Part shown: positions 18,320 through 26,961 of the stretch, in pieces | Layout of the letters: every line of letters begins with the position of its first letter | Position numbering within the stretch: position 1 is the stretch's first letter | NCBI RefSeq assembly: GCF_014651615.1 | Contig: NZ_BMXF01000004.1 | Span: forward strand, 615,802 to 679,801 | Direction: 5' to 3' | From: Persicitalea jodogahamensis | Lineage (GTDB): Bacteria; Bacteroidota; Bacteroidia; Cytophagales; Spirosomataceae | Length of the DNA stretch: 64,000 nt | Program-made: the position numbers and the translations under genes | Notes under the pieces: model-generated | Told to the model about the DNA's origin: nothing | Seen by the model: the letters and a program-made list of their open reading frames with translations, nothing else | Database searches by the model: none

Positions 18320-19827
18320 AAAAAATTGATAAACTGGTTCTGAAAGCTTTTTGGGGACCTTTTGTCATCACCTTGTCAGTAGTGGTTTTCATCTTCCTGA
18401 TGCGGATCGTCATTTTCTATATAGACGAATTTGTATCGAAAGACATAGGCCTCTCAGAGTACTCGCGCCTATTCTCGTACTTCGCCATGAGCACCGTTCC
18501 CATCGCTCTGCCGCTGGCGATGTTGCTGTCATCCCTTATGGCTTTTGGAAATTTGGGGGAATTCTTTGAGTTGACTGCTCTGAAAAGTGCCGGTGTATCG
18601 GTTGTCAGGATTATGATGCCACTTTTTTTTGTGGCGCTTTTCGTAAGTATTTTTTCATTCTTTTATAATGATCGTGTCGTTCCTTGGGCCAATCTCAAGG
18701 GATACAGTTTATTGTATGACATAAAAACAACGAAAGCTACTTTAAATATTAAGGAAGGAATCTTTTATAATGATTTGCCTGGCTATAGTATTAAGGTGAA
18801 TAAGAAAGTCCCCAACTCCAATACTATGCTTGGGATGATTATCTACAAGCACGATAATGCTTCCTATGGGAAGGGAAACAGGCAGGTAATCCTGGCCGAT
18901 TCGGGAAGGATGTTCACGATCAACAATAATGGCTACCTGAAAATTGAGCTCTTCAACGGGAATAACTATCAGGAAATGGATAATGCCAATCAGGACCGGT
19001 CAATGGCTTATTTGAGTACTTCGGACGGAGGGGAGAACCAAAACACAAACTTTATGCAAAGCCGTTTCGATAAGTACGAGATGGTGGTGAGCATGGAGTC
19101 CTTTGACATGAAGCGAACGGATGAGGATATGTTCAAGTACCACCAGTTCATGCAGAACATTGAAGTTCTTAACCAGACTACCGATTCCCTGCGCCAGGAA
19201 TACAATCGGGCTCAGCAGAATCTCGAGCCTAACAGCCGTCAATATTTTTCCTACAAATTTCAGGTTGAGAATAATTACGGCACCAAGCCCAAGGCCGGTA
19301 AATGGCTGGATTCGCTGCTCAATATGTCGGTAACTGACAGCGTTAAAAGTGTCATTCTGGAAAATGCAAAAAACGCGGCCACTAACGTTAAGAGCTTTGC
19401 ATCGACCAATTCGGAATTCATAGAAAACAAGCGAAAAAAGGGAAATGAATACGAACTGGAAAAGCTTCATAAATATACGCAGGCGTTCTCCTGCTTTGTT
19501 ATGTTCCTGATCGGGGCACCACTGGGAGCAATTATTAAGAAAGGCGGTTTTGGCGTGCCGGTCCTGGTATCGATCGTTTTCTTTATTCTTTTATACGTGC
19601 TCACCATTCAAGGAGACAAGTTTGTCAAGGAAGGGCTACTTGATGTTACGATCGGTGCATGGCTGGCCAACACTATCCTGCTCCTGGCGGGTGTGTACTT
19701 TGTGGAAAAGGCCAGAAACGATTCGCGACTCTTCGAAAAAGATGTCTATCAGATGTACTGGAAAAAACTGATTAATAAATTTTCAGAGTTTCGTCTCGCG
19801 CAAAAGACAAAAACAGCAATCTCTTGA
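18316..19827 (+). CDS. LptF/LptG-family permease
   Basis: A 503-residue inner-membrane permease of the YjgP/YjgQ family. It has three membrane helices in the first ~120 residues, a long periplasmic jellyroll-like region (about 130-370), and three more helices near the C-terminus (GAPLGAIIKKGGFGVPVL...). In E. coli LptF and LptG form, with LptB2, the transporter that extracts lipopolysaccharide for delivery to the outer membrane. I cannot say whether this one is F or G. The periplasmic region is longer than in E. coli. It overlaps the START-like gene by 4 bases. Confidence 0.9.
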   Translation: MKKIDKLVLKAFWGPFVITLSVVVFIFLMRIVIFYIDEFVSKDIGLSEYSRLFSYFAMSTVPIALPLAMLLSSLMAFGNLGEFFELTALKSAGVSVVRIMMPLFFVALFVSIFSFFYNDRVVPWANLKGYSLLYDIKTTKATLNIKEGIFYNDLPGYSIKVNKKVPNSNTMLGMIIYKHDNASYGKGNRQVILADSGRMFTINNNGYLKIELFNGNNYQEMDNANQDRSMAYLSTSDGGENQNTNFMQSRFDKYEMVVSMESFDMKRTDEDMFKYHQFMQNIEVLNQTTDSLRQEYNRAQQNLEPNSRQYFSYKFQVENNYGTKPKAGKWLDSLLNMSVTDSVKSVILENAKNAATNVKSFASTNSEFIENKRKKGNEYELEKLHKYTQAFSCFVMFLIGAPLGAIIKKGGFGVPVLVSIVFFILLYVLTIQGDKFVKEGLLDVTIGAWLANTILLLAGVYFVEKARNDSRLFEKDVYQMYWKKLINKFSEFRLAQKTKTAIS

Positions 19828-19886
19828 ACGGACGCATTTTCAAGTCAGCCACTTAAAGAAAAAAAACAGCGCCAATCGCACTCTGC

Positions 19887-19917
19887 TTTTAAGTGTCAAC
19901 TAAAAGAATTACTTTTG
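19887..19917 (+). promoter_or_regulatory. Candidate Bacteroidota-type promoter for rpsO
   Basis: TACTTTTG at 19910-19917 matches the -7 consensus TAnnTTTG. TTTT at 19887-19890, 19 bases upstream, is a near match to the -33 TTTG. It lies 47 bases before the rpsO ATG. Confidence 0.4.
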
Positions 19918-19964
19918 CGGCTGTTTTTATATTAATATTTACATTTTAATCTGTCGTTACAATC

Positions 19965-20240
19965 ATGTATTTAACCACGGACAAGAAGAAAGAAATCTTC
20001 GAAACCCAGGGATTCAACAAATCGGCAACCGACACCGGATCGCCCGAATCACAAATCTCGCTCTTCACTTATCGCATTAACCACCTGACGGCGCACCTCA
20101 AAACGCACAAGAAGGATCACGATACGCGCCTGAGCCTACTCAAATTAGTCGGCAAGCGCCGCAGTCTGTTGGACTACCTTTACCGGGAGGACATCAGCCG
20201 CTACCGCTCTATCATCGCCGAGCTTGGCTTGAGAAAGTAA
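19965..20240 (+). CDS. rpsO: 30S ribosomal protein S15
   Basis: A 91-residue primary 16S rRNA-binding protein of the small subunit platform. The sequence shows the characteristic DTGSPESQI, LTAHLKTHKKDHDTR and LVGKRRSLLDYL stretches, with the C-terminal RYRSIIAELGLRK. The start and length are standard. It is followed by a strong terminator and then pnp, the same rpsO-pnp order as in E. coli. Confidence 0.98.
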   Translation: MYLTTDKKKEIFETQGFNKSATDTGSPESQISLFTYRINHLTAHLKTHKKDHDTRLSLLKLVGKRRSLLDYLYREDISRYRSIIAELGLRK

Positions 20241-20251
20241 CGGGAAGAGAG

Positions 20252-20290
20252 AATCGGGGAATCTGGCCAAAGGCAGATTCCCCGATTTTT
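20252..20290 (+). terminator. Terminator after rpsO
   Basis: A perfect 14-bp stem, arms 20252-20265 and 20274-20287, 8-base loop, followed by a run of T. It separates rpsO from pnp at least partly. Confidence 0.9.
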
Positions 20291-20373
20291 ATAATTATTT
20301 CCTTGCTTACTCCCCATTTTTTCGCCATTCGATAATTTATCGAACATTTCCTTACGTAAAGCAGATATAATAA

Positions 20374-20396
20374 GACTAGCAATGCCTTTGCTAGTC
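20374..20396 (+). other. Hairpin in the pnp leader
   Basis: A perfect 9-bp stem GACTAGCAA/TTGCTAGTC with a 5-base loop, 62 bases before the pnp start and without a strong U-run. In E. coli the pnp leader carries a hairpin used for autoregulation by RNase III and PNPase. A similar role here is inference only. Confidence 0.4.
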
Positions 20397-20457
20397 AATA
20401 TTTGTTATAGCGGTCAATATTAAGCGGTCATTCAACAATCTATTCAAACTTATTTTT

Positions 20458-22587
20458 ATGCAATTTAACGTCGTATCCAAGACGATCACCCTGCCTGACA
20501 ATCGTACCATCACCATCGAAACCGGTAAATTGGCGCGGCAGGCCGACGGAGCGGTGGTCGTTCGCATGGGCGACACCATGCTGCTGGCTACCGTTGTAGC
20601 CAAAACCGATATCAAACCCGGCGTCGATTTTCTTCCACTTTCCGTCGATTACCAAGAAAAATTTGCTTCTGCCGGCCGTATTCCCGGCAGCTTTATGCGT
20701 CGTGAAGGCCGCTTGTCGGACCATGAGGTACTTATCTGCCGTATTGTGGACCGCGCCCTCCGTCCTCTGTTCCCCGACGACTACCACGCCGATACACAAA
20801 TCAATATCATGCTGGCTTCCGCCGATCCGGAAGTGTTGCCCGATGCCCTGGCCTGCCTGGCCGCTTCGGCTGCTCTTATCGTTTCGGATATTCCTTATCA
20901 GGGACCTGCTTCTGAAGTACGCGTCGCTAAAATCGACGGCCAGTACATTGTCAACCCAAAGACTTCCGACCTGGCCCGTGCCACGCTTGAGCTTATTGTA
21001 GGTGCCACCGAAAAGGACATCACAATGGTGGAAGGTGAGTTGGAAGAAGCACAGGAGGATGAAATAATTGAAGCGCTTAAAGTAGCTCATGAAGTGATCA
21101 AGGCTCAATGCCGGGTATTGAAAGAGCTGGAAGCCGCAGTCGGCAAAACCGAAAAGCGTGAGTACGAAGGTGATGTTGAGGACGAAGAACTTAAAGCTCG
21201 TGTCCGGGCATTCTGTTACGATAAGTTGACGACTTCCATAGCCCAGACCTCAAATGACAAGCAGGTGCGTAAGGAAAGAGCCAAAGCAATTCGCGAAGAA
21301 TTTATGGCCAGCATCGGTGAAGACGAAGAAGTGGATGAGTCTTTAATCAAAAGGTACTTTCATGATCTGGAATATGAAGCCACCCGGCGTCTGGTGCTGG
21401 ATGAGCGTATCCGGATCGATGGCCGTAAGCTTGATGAAATCCGGCCTATCGCGTGTGAGGTCGATTTCCTGCCTGGTGCGCATGGTTCTGCATTGTTTAC
21501 CCGTGGTGAAACCCAGTCGCTTACTACGGTAACACTAGGTACTAAACTGGACGAACAGATTGTTGACACGGCCATGTATTATGGCTATAGCAAGTTCATG
21601 TTGCACTACAACTTCCCTGGGTATTCTACCGGTGAAGTGAAACCAAACCGTGGACCCGGACGCCGCGAAGTCGGGCACGGTAACCTGGCCTTGCGGGCTC
21701 TGAAAAAAGTACTGCCCCAAGGAGAGGATAACCCGTACACAATTCGTATCGTATCCGATATTCTGGAATCGAACGGTTCTTCGTCAATGGCGACAGTTTG
21801 TGCGGGTTCGCTGGCACTGATGGATTCTGGTCTGCAAATTAAGGCCCCTGTGTCTGGTGTGGCCATGGGATTGATTACTGATCCCGAAACCGGGAAGTAC
21901 GCAGTGCTGTCGGATATTCTGGGTGACGAGGATCACCTTGGCGACATGGACTTTAAGGTTACCGGCACCGCCAAAGGAATTACCGCATGCCAAATGGATA
22001 TCAAAGTGGACGGTCTTTCCTATGAAGTGCTGACCGAAGCATTGATGCAGGCAAAACAAGGGCGTTTGCATATTTTAAATGAAATGAGCAAAGCTTTGTC
22101 AGGCCCAAGGGAAGACCTCAAGCCGCATACCCCACGTGCGACTGTGATCAAGATTGAGCGCGAAATGATTGGAGCCGTTATCGGACCTGGTGGTAAAGTG
22201 GTTCAAGACATTCAAAAGGAGTCAGGTGCTACCGTAAACATCGAGGAAAAAGACAATGCCGGGTTTGTAAGCGTGTTTTCTGCCAACAAAGAAGCGATGG
22301 ATAAGGCACTCGCCCGAATCAAAGCCATTGTCATGGTTCCCGAGGTTGGTGAGGTTTACACTGGTAAGGTCAAAACCATAATGCCGTTTGGTGCATTTGT
22401 TGAATTCGTGCCCGGAAAAGATGGTTTATTGCACATTTCCGAGATTAAGTGGGAACGGTTAGAAAACATGGATGGAGTTCTCCAGGTAGGTGAAGAAGTG
22501 CAGGTCAAGCTCGTAGACGTTGATAAGAAGACTGGCAAGTACCGTTTGTCCCGGAAAGTCCTGCTACCAAAACCGGAAAATAAATAA
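20458..22587 (+). CDS. pnp: Polynucleotide phosphorylase
   Basis: A 709-residue 3'-5' exoribonuclease that degrades RNA using phosphate and can also polymerise. The domain order is standard: first RNase PH core (1-~140), helical domain (~150-330), second RNase PH core (~325-540, with [16 protein letters not shown] and NFPGYSTGE), KH domain (~555-615, with [15 protein letters not shown]) and S1 domain (~625-705, with [13 protein letters not shown]). It works as a trimer and probably as part of RNA-decay complexes. Length is normal. Confidence 0.98.
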   Translation: MQFNVVSKTITLPDNRTITIETGKLARQADGAVVVRMGDTMLLATVVAKTDIKPGVDFLPLSVDYQEKFASAGRIPGSFMRREGRLSDHEVLICRIVDRALRPLFPDDYHADTQINIMLASADPEVLPDALACLAASAALIVSDIPYQGPASEVRVAKIDGQYIVNPKTSDLARATLELIVGATEKDITMVEGELEEAQEDEIIEALKVAHEVIKAQCRVLKELEAAVGKTEKREYEGDVEDEELKARVRAFCYDKLTTSIAQTSNDKQVRKERAKAIREEFMASIGEDEEVDESLIKRYFHDLEYEATRRLVLDERIRIDGRKLDEIRPIACEVDFLPGAHGSALFTRGETQSLTTVTLGTKLDEQIVDTAMYYGYSKFMLHYNFPGYSTGEVKPNRGPGRREVGHGNLALRALKKVLPQGEDNPYTIRIVSDILESNGSSSMATVCAGSLALMDSGLQIKAPVSGVAMGLITDPETGKYAVLSDILGDEDHLGDMDFKVTGTAKGITACQMDIKVDGLSYEVLTEALMQAKQGRLHILNEMSKALSGPREDLKPHTPRATVIKIEREMIGAVIGPGGKVVQDIQKESGATVNIEEKDNAGFVSVFSANKEAMDKALARIKAIVMVPEVGEVYTGKVKTIMPFGAFVEFVPGKDGLLHISEIKWERLENMDGVLQVGEEVQVKLVDVDKKTGKYRLSRKVLLPKPENK

Positions 22588-22667
22588 TTTTAATATATTA
22601 TTTTTCCAATCTGAAATGATTTGGCGAAGTAATGCGTTATATACATCAAGACACTAAAAAGAATTAA

Positions 22668-23531
22668 ATGAGACAGCTAAAAATCAGCAAACAGATTACC
22701 AACCGGGAAAGCCAGTCCCTTGACAAATATTTGCAGGAGATTGGTAAGGTGGATTTGTTAACCCCAGACGAGGAGGTAACGCTTGCCCAAAAAATTCGGG
22801 AAGGTGACCAATTGGCGCTCGAACGTTTGACCAAGGCAAACCTAAGGTTTGTAGTGTCGGTGGCCAAGCAATACCAGAATCAGGGGTTGTCGCTGGGGGA
22901 TTTGATTAATGAGGGGAATTTGGGATTGATAAAAGCTGCTCAACGTTTTGACGAAACACGTGGATTCAAATTTATTTCCTACGCTGTGTGGTGGATCCGC
23001 CAATCCATTTTGCAGGCATTGGCCGAGCAATCCCGGATTGTACGTCTCCCGCTCAACCGTGTTGGTTCTTTAAACAAGATTTCTAAAACTTTTTCTGAGC
23101 TGGAGCAACGTTTCGAGCGTGAACCTTCACCCGAAGAGCTTGCAGAGGTGCTGGAAATATCTTCTTCGGAAGTAGTGGACACCATGAAAATATCGGGTCG
23201 CCACGTATCCATGGATGCTCCTTTTGTCCAAGGTGAAGAAAACAGTCTGCTAGATGTACTTGAGAATGATCTTGAAGACAAGCCTGATTCGGGTCTTGTC
23301 AACGAATCCCTTCGCAAGGAAGTACAGCGTGCGCTTTGCACACTGACTCAGCGCGAAGCTGATGTCATTGCATTATACTTTGGTTTGAACGGCGAGCATG
23401 CCATGACTCTCGAAGAGATTGGTGAGAAATTTAATCTTACTCGCGAGCGCGTCCGCCAGATTAAGGAAAAGGCAATTCGCCGACTGCGTCACGTCTCCAG
23501 AAGCAAAGCTTTGAAAACGTATCTTGGATAA
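22668..23531 (+). CDS. rpoD: Primary sigma factor (RpoD/SigA, Bacteroidota short form)
   Basis: A 287-residue group 1-like sigma-70 factor. It lacks region 1.1 and starts with region 1.2 ([20 protein letters not shown]). It continues with region 2 ([20 protein letters not shown], then the -10-binding [11 protein letters not shown]) and regions 3 and 4 with the helix-turn-helix [20 protein letters not shown]. This short form is the housekeeping sigma of Bacteroidota, which reads the unusual TTTG/TAnnTTTG promoters, consistent with the two good candidates in this window. A terminator follows directly. Confidence 0.96.
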   Translation: MRQLKISKQITNRESQSLDKYLQEIGKVDLLTPDEEVTLAQKIREGDQLALERLTKANLRFVVSVAKQYQNQGLSLGDLINEGNLGLIKAAQRFDETRGFKFISYAVWWIRQSILQALAEQSRIVRLPLNRVGSLNKISKTFSELEQRFEREPSPEELAEVLEISSSEVVDTMKISGRHVSMDAPFVQGEENSLLDVLENDLEDKPDSGLVNESLRKEVQRALCTLTQREADVIALYFGLNGEHAMTLEEIGEKFNLTRERVRQIKEKAIRRLRHVSRSKALKTYLG

Positions 23532-23593
23532 CAGTGTTTGGCACCAAGTATTCAGTACTTGTTTCAAAAAGTAATGAAACAATAGTTCATTCG

Positions 23594-23622
23594 AAAAGCC
23601 TCTCAATTGAGAGGCTTTTTTT
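23594..23622 (+). terminator. Terminator after rpoD
   Basis: A self-complementary 26-base sequence (23594-23619; half-site AAAAGCCTCTCAA) followed by more T residues, 63 bases after the rpoD stop. Confidence 0.88.
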
Positions 23623-23710
23623 GTACCTATGCGATTCTGGTAGAATTTCTAACCTATTTTTATGAAAAACCTACACTTACTTGTAGGGGTACTTTCGACT
23701 CAAAACCCAT

Positions 23711-25435
23711 ATGGCTTTATTGCAACCCCTAATAGATTTGGCGCAACTTTGTCATTTGCACGGCATTACTAATGCAATTATTTCACCTGGATCTCGGTCT
23801 GCCGCGCTAACATTGGCGTTTTCCCGAAATCCATCAATCGATTGCCGGGTAGTTATGGACGAGCGGTCCGCTGCTTTCATTGCGCTTGGCATGGCGCAGC
23901 AGGGAAAAAAGCCCGTGGCATTAATTTGTACCTCCGGGTCGGCAGCCTACAATTACGCGCCAGCGATTGCGGAAGCTTTTTTTCAGCAAGTACCCCTTTT
24001 GGTCCTAACAGCTGATCGACCCAAAGAATGGATCCACCAAAACGATGGGCAGACGATATACCAGACTGAAATATATGGTCGGCACGTCAAAGGCTTTTGG
24101 GAACTGCCCGCTGACTATACGCATCCTGACTCGGTATGGTTTATAAATCGAAGTGTGAACGAGGCGTTGCTCTCAGCCCAGGATTTCCCCAAAGGACCCG
24201 TGCACATAAATATTCCGATCAGAGAGCCTTTCTATCCAACAGAAGAGGAGAGTTTTTCGCCCTCCGCGAATATACGAGTTATTGAACGAGCGAAAACCGA
24301 AAATTCAATCATTTCGGAGGAATGGAAAAATATTTTAATAGAGTGGGAGGGAAGTAAGAAAATCCTGATTGCAGTTGGACAAAGTGAATACAATGAAAAT
24401 TTATACCAACTATTATTAAATCTCTCCGAGAAATTTAGCATCCCAATCATAGGGGATGTCATAAGTAATATTCAGAGCGATGAATTGTTTATAAGTAAAC
24501 AAGATCTTATTTTAAGTGAAAATAATGTCAAACATTTAGCTCCGGATTTGTTAATCACAATGGGCAAATCATTCATTTCGAAAAACCTTAAGAAATTTAT
24601 AAAAAATAACCCGCCGCAAAAACATTGGTGTGTAAGTGAAGATTCGCATTTAATTGACACATTCCAGTCGCTTACTCGACAATTAAATGTTGCACCGGAA
24701 TATTTTTTCGAAAAGCTAATTAAAGAGTTAAATGACTCGCAGGAGGGGAAGTTTGAAATGTACAAAACCTATAAGGGTAGTTGGTTGCAAGAGGAGCAGG
24801 CAAAAAGTACGCTTTCCGAGAACTTTATTAAAATATTAACGTCGTTAAATGATATAACAGCCATTAATTTTGTGTTGAGAAACCTTCCGGTGGGTTCGCA
24901 ACTTCACCTGGCTAATAGCATGACGGTTCGCTACGCGAATATGCTTGGAATTGAGCAAGAGGGGATTGAGGTATTTTGTAATCGTGGTACCAGCGGGATT
25001 GACGGATGTGTGAGCACAGCCATTGGCGCGGCCCTAAGTACGATGCGTCCAGTTTACCTGATAGTAGGCGATGTGGCGTTTTTCTATGACCGGAATGGTC
25101 TACTGATGGAAGAGTTGCCTCAAAATCTTAAAATAATCTTACTTAATAATCAGGGAGGCACCATATTTAGGATGATCGACGGCCCCGCATCTCAACCTGA
25201 ATTGCAGAAGTATTTTGAAACGCGTCACCATTTCAATGCCCGCCGAACCGCGGAAGACTCCACAATTAATTATTTCGTGTTACCAAATCTACCCGAAACA
25301 TCTTTGACTAGTTTGGAAAATGTATGGGGTAGTTTCGTAAATGCAAATACAGTGTCTATCCTTGAAATACAAACGGATCCAATTGTAAATGAAAAAACTT
25401 ACCGGGATTTAAAGGCGTTTGTTAGCAAGCAATAA
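23711..25435 (+). CDS. menD: SEPHCHC synthase MenD (menaquinone synthesis)
   Basis: A 574-residue thiamine diphosphate enzyme joining isochorismate and 2-oxoglutarate in menaquinone synthesis. N-terminal pyrimidine-binding domain: ISPGSRSAALTLAF, the VVMDERSAAFIALG glutamate and TSGSAAYNYAPAIAEAFF. C-terminal diphosphate domain: NRGTSGIDGCVSTAIGA and VGDVAFFYDRNGL...NNQGG, which binds magnesium and ThDP. Length is normal. No other men gene is adjacent. The middle third of the gene (roughly 24280-24860) is clearly richer in A+T than its ends. It ends 3 bases from the convergent TPR lipoprotein gene. Confidence 0.95.
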   Translation: MALLQPLIDLAQLCHLHGITNAIISPGSRSAALTLAFSRNPSIDCRVVMDERSAAFIALGMAQQGKKPVALICTSGSAAYNYAPAIAEAFFQQVPLLVLTADRPKEWIHQNDGQTIYQTEIYGRHVKGFWELPADYTHPDSVWFINRSVNEALLSAQDFPKGPVHINIPIREPFYPTEEESFSPSANIRVIERAKTENSIISEEWKNILIEWEGSKKILIAVGQSEYNENLYQLLLNLSEKFSIPIIGDVISNIQSDELFISKQDLILSENNVKHLAPDLLITMGKSFISKNLKKFIKNNPPQKHWCVSEDSHLIDTFQSLTRQLNVAPEYFFEKLIKELNDSQEGKFEMYKTYKGSWLQEEQAKSTLSENFIKILTSLNDITAINFVLRNLPVGSQLHLANSMTVRYANMLGIEQEGIEVFCNRGTSGIDGCVSTAIGAALSTMRPVYLIVGDVAFFYDRNGLLMEELPQNLKIILLNNQGGTIFRMIDGPASQPELQKYFETRHHFNARRTAEDSTINYFVLPNLPETSLTSLENVWGSFVNANTVSILEIQTDPIVNEKTYRDLKAFVSKQ

Positions 25436-25438
25436 TTT

Positions 25439-26506
25439 TTACTGGCAATTCAATTTATGGTAGTTGTCCGCTAAACTATCTTTCAGAACAACTCCTGTTT
25501 TCCAAATCTCACACGCTTTCGATTTATTTCCTGATTTGTAGAAAGCTTCTCCCGCATATCCATGCAACAATTCGACAGGTTGAGCCAACTCCAATGCTTG
25601 CTCGAATGTTTCGGTTGATTTGTCTAAATTATTTTTCATCAAGTAGTATAAACCGAGATTTCGAAGTGCGTACCCATTGCCAGGCTGGTTTTGTATGGAG
25701 CGATTAATCAAAACTACTGCTTCATCGGGTTTATTTGTGTTCAATAATACAAAGCCTTTGTTGTTTAGTGCGAGCGGATCCACGGGATTAATCGACAGAG
25801 CGCGATCAAGGAAGTCGATGGATACCTTCCATTGTTTGTTTCGAGCAGCAAGTAGCCCCAGGTTGTTTAACGCTTCTGGTTGCTTCGGGTCAATCTGCAG
25901 CGCGGCCTCAAAATCAGACTTGGCTGGTCCATACTGCTTTTGATTGAAATAAACAGCTCCGCGATTTACAAGGGCTTCGGTGTTTGCAGGTTCAAGCTGC
26001 AGGGCATGATCGAAATCTGCAAGTGCGGCGGATAAGTCGTTTTTTCCAACCATTATGTTTCCGTGAATGAGATAATATCGTGACGAATCAGCGTAAGATT
26101 TCTGAATCGTCATCATGTCGTTCATCGCTTCGTCCCACTGGCCGAGTCGGGCTTCCACTTCAGCTCGGGCAAGGTAAGCTGGGTACAGCTGCTCATCCGC
26201 GTCGATCGCCTGGGAGAGTGATTGTAAGGCATCCACCGGCCGCTGCAATTCCAGAAGTACCAGGCCCCTGTTTAGGTAAGCATCCGGAAAATCCGAATTT
26301 TTATTCACTGCTTCGTCATAGTAGTGTAAGGCTTGTTCATAATTTTTTTGAGAAAACTGAACATTACCTTTCAGGAAAAAATTAGATGCATCATCTTTCT
26401 CAACTGATTGACAGCTGAACATAATGAGTAACAACGCGACTACTGGATAGGTACTTTTCTTGTTCGAATGCACTTTCTTCACAATGAATGGATAATTTAC
26501 TCTCAT
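25439..26506 (-). CDS. TPR repeat lipoprotein
   Basis: A 355-residue protein with a lipoprotein signal (lipidated Cys in LLLIMFSC, near residue 32) followed by about eight TPR units between residues ~40 and 345, for example GNVQFSQKNYEQALHYYDEA and ALVNRGAVYFNQKQYGPAKS. TPR arrays hold protein partners. Acidic and lysine residues just after the cysteine (QSVEKDD) resemble surface-export signals of some Bacteroidota lipoproteins. The ATG at 26506 gives a rather long n-region; an in-frame GTG at 26473 would give a tighter signal peptide. It is divergent from the small conserved gene at 26527. Confidence 0.85.
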   Translation of the reverse strand: MRVNYPFIVKKVHSNKKSTYPVVALLLIMFSCQSVEKDDASNFFLKGNVQFSQKNYEQALHYYDEAVNKNSDFPDAYLNRGLVLLELQRPVDALQSLSQAIDADEQLYPAYLARAEVEARLGQWDEAMNDMMTIQKSYADSSRYYLIHGNIMVGKNDLSAALADFDHALQLEPANTEALVNRGAVYFNQKQYGPAKSDFEAALQIDPKQPEALNNLGLLAARNKQWKVSIDFLDRALSINPVDPLALNNKGFVLLNTNKPDEAVVLINRSIQNQPGNGYALRNLGLYYLMKNNLDKSTETFEQALELAQPVELLHGYAGEAFYKSGNKSKACEIWKTGVVLKDSLADNYHKLNCQ

Positions 26507-26526
26507 TTTAATTAAACGGATATTTT

Positions 26527-26781
26527 ATGCGGTACCTCAAAGACATTCCCCATGCCCAATACAAAATCGGCCTATATCAATGGAACGGTAAGTACATCGT
26601 AAAGTTTGAGGCCGGAGGCCAATACGAACAAATTTACAAAATCGATGAGACAGAGTTCGAATCGGTGGAAGAGTTGGAGTCTATATTGGACGAAAAATTC
26701 ATCAGCACCATATCAGGCCGTTTTCAACAGATGCACGCTGATACGCAGGAGAGCATGAAGCGGCATGACCTCCTATTTTGA
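26527..26781 (+). CDS. Small conserved hypothetical protein
   Basis: An 84-residue soluble protein with no signal peptide or membrane segment. The first half is beta-like (KIGLYQWNGKYIVKFEAG, YEQIYKIDE), and the second is helical and acidic (ESVEELESILDEKFI). I do not recognise a named domain, though the composition and start look like a real, probably conserved Bacteroidota gene. It lies between divergent TPR genes. Function unknown. Confidence 0.75.
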   Translation: MRYLKDIPHAQYKIGLYQWNGKYIVKFEAGGQYEQIYKIDETEFESVEELESILDEKFISTISGRFQQMHADTQESMKRHDLLF

Positions 26782-26896
26782 GTTGGGTACAGTTTTATTG
26801 TGTTAATCGGATTTAAAGAAAGATCCCACAGAATACGCAAAAACGCCCTTTGCCGTTAATTACGTTAAGTATTCGCTGGCATCCCGATACGCTAAG

Positions 26897-26927
26897 TTTG
26901 AATACAGCATGACAAAGCCTAATTTTG
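26897..26927 (+). promoter_or_regulatory. Bacteroidota-type promoter of the TPR/barrel/SPOR operon
   Basis: TTTG at 26897-26900, exactly 19 bases of spacer, then TAATTTTG at 26920-26927. This is a full match to the consensus TTTG-N19-TAnnTTTG and lies 34 bases before the ATG of the 1004-residue TPR protein. Confidence 0.65.
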
Positions 26928-26961
26928 GCGATTCTACCACTCACTCACCTACCCAAACTCT

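Noticed and set aside
23661-23768. Possible 35-codon leader peptide frame in front of menD
   Set aside because: It starts with ATG and enters menD out of frame, but shows no regulatory codon run or attenuator structure beyond one small hairpin.
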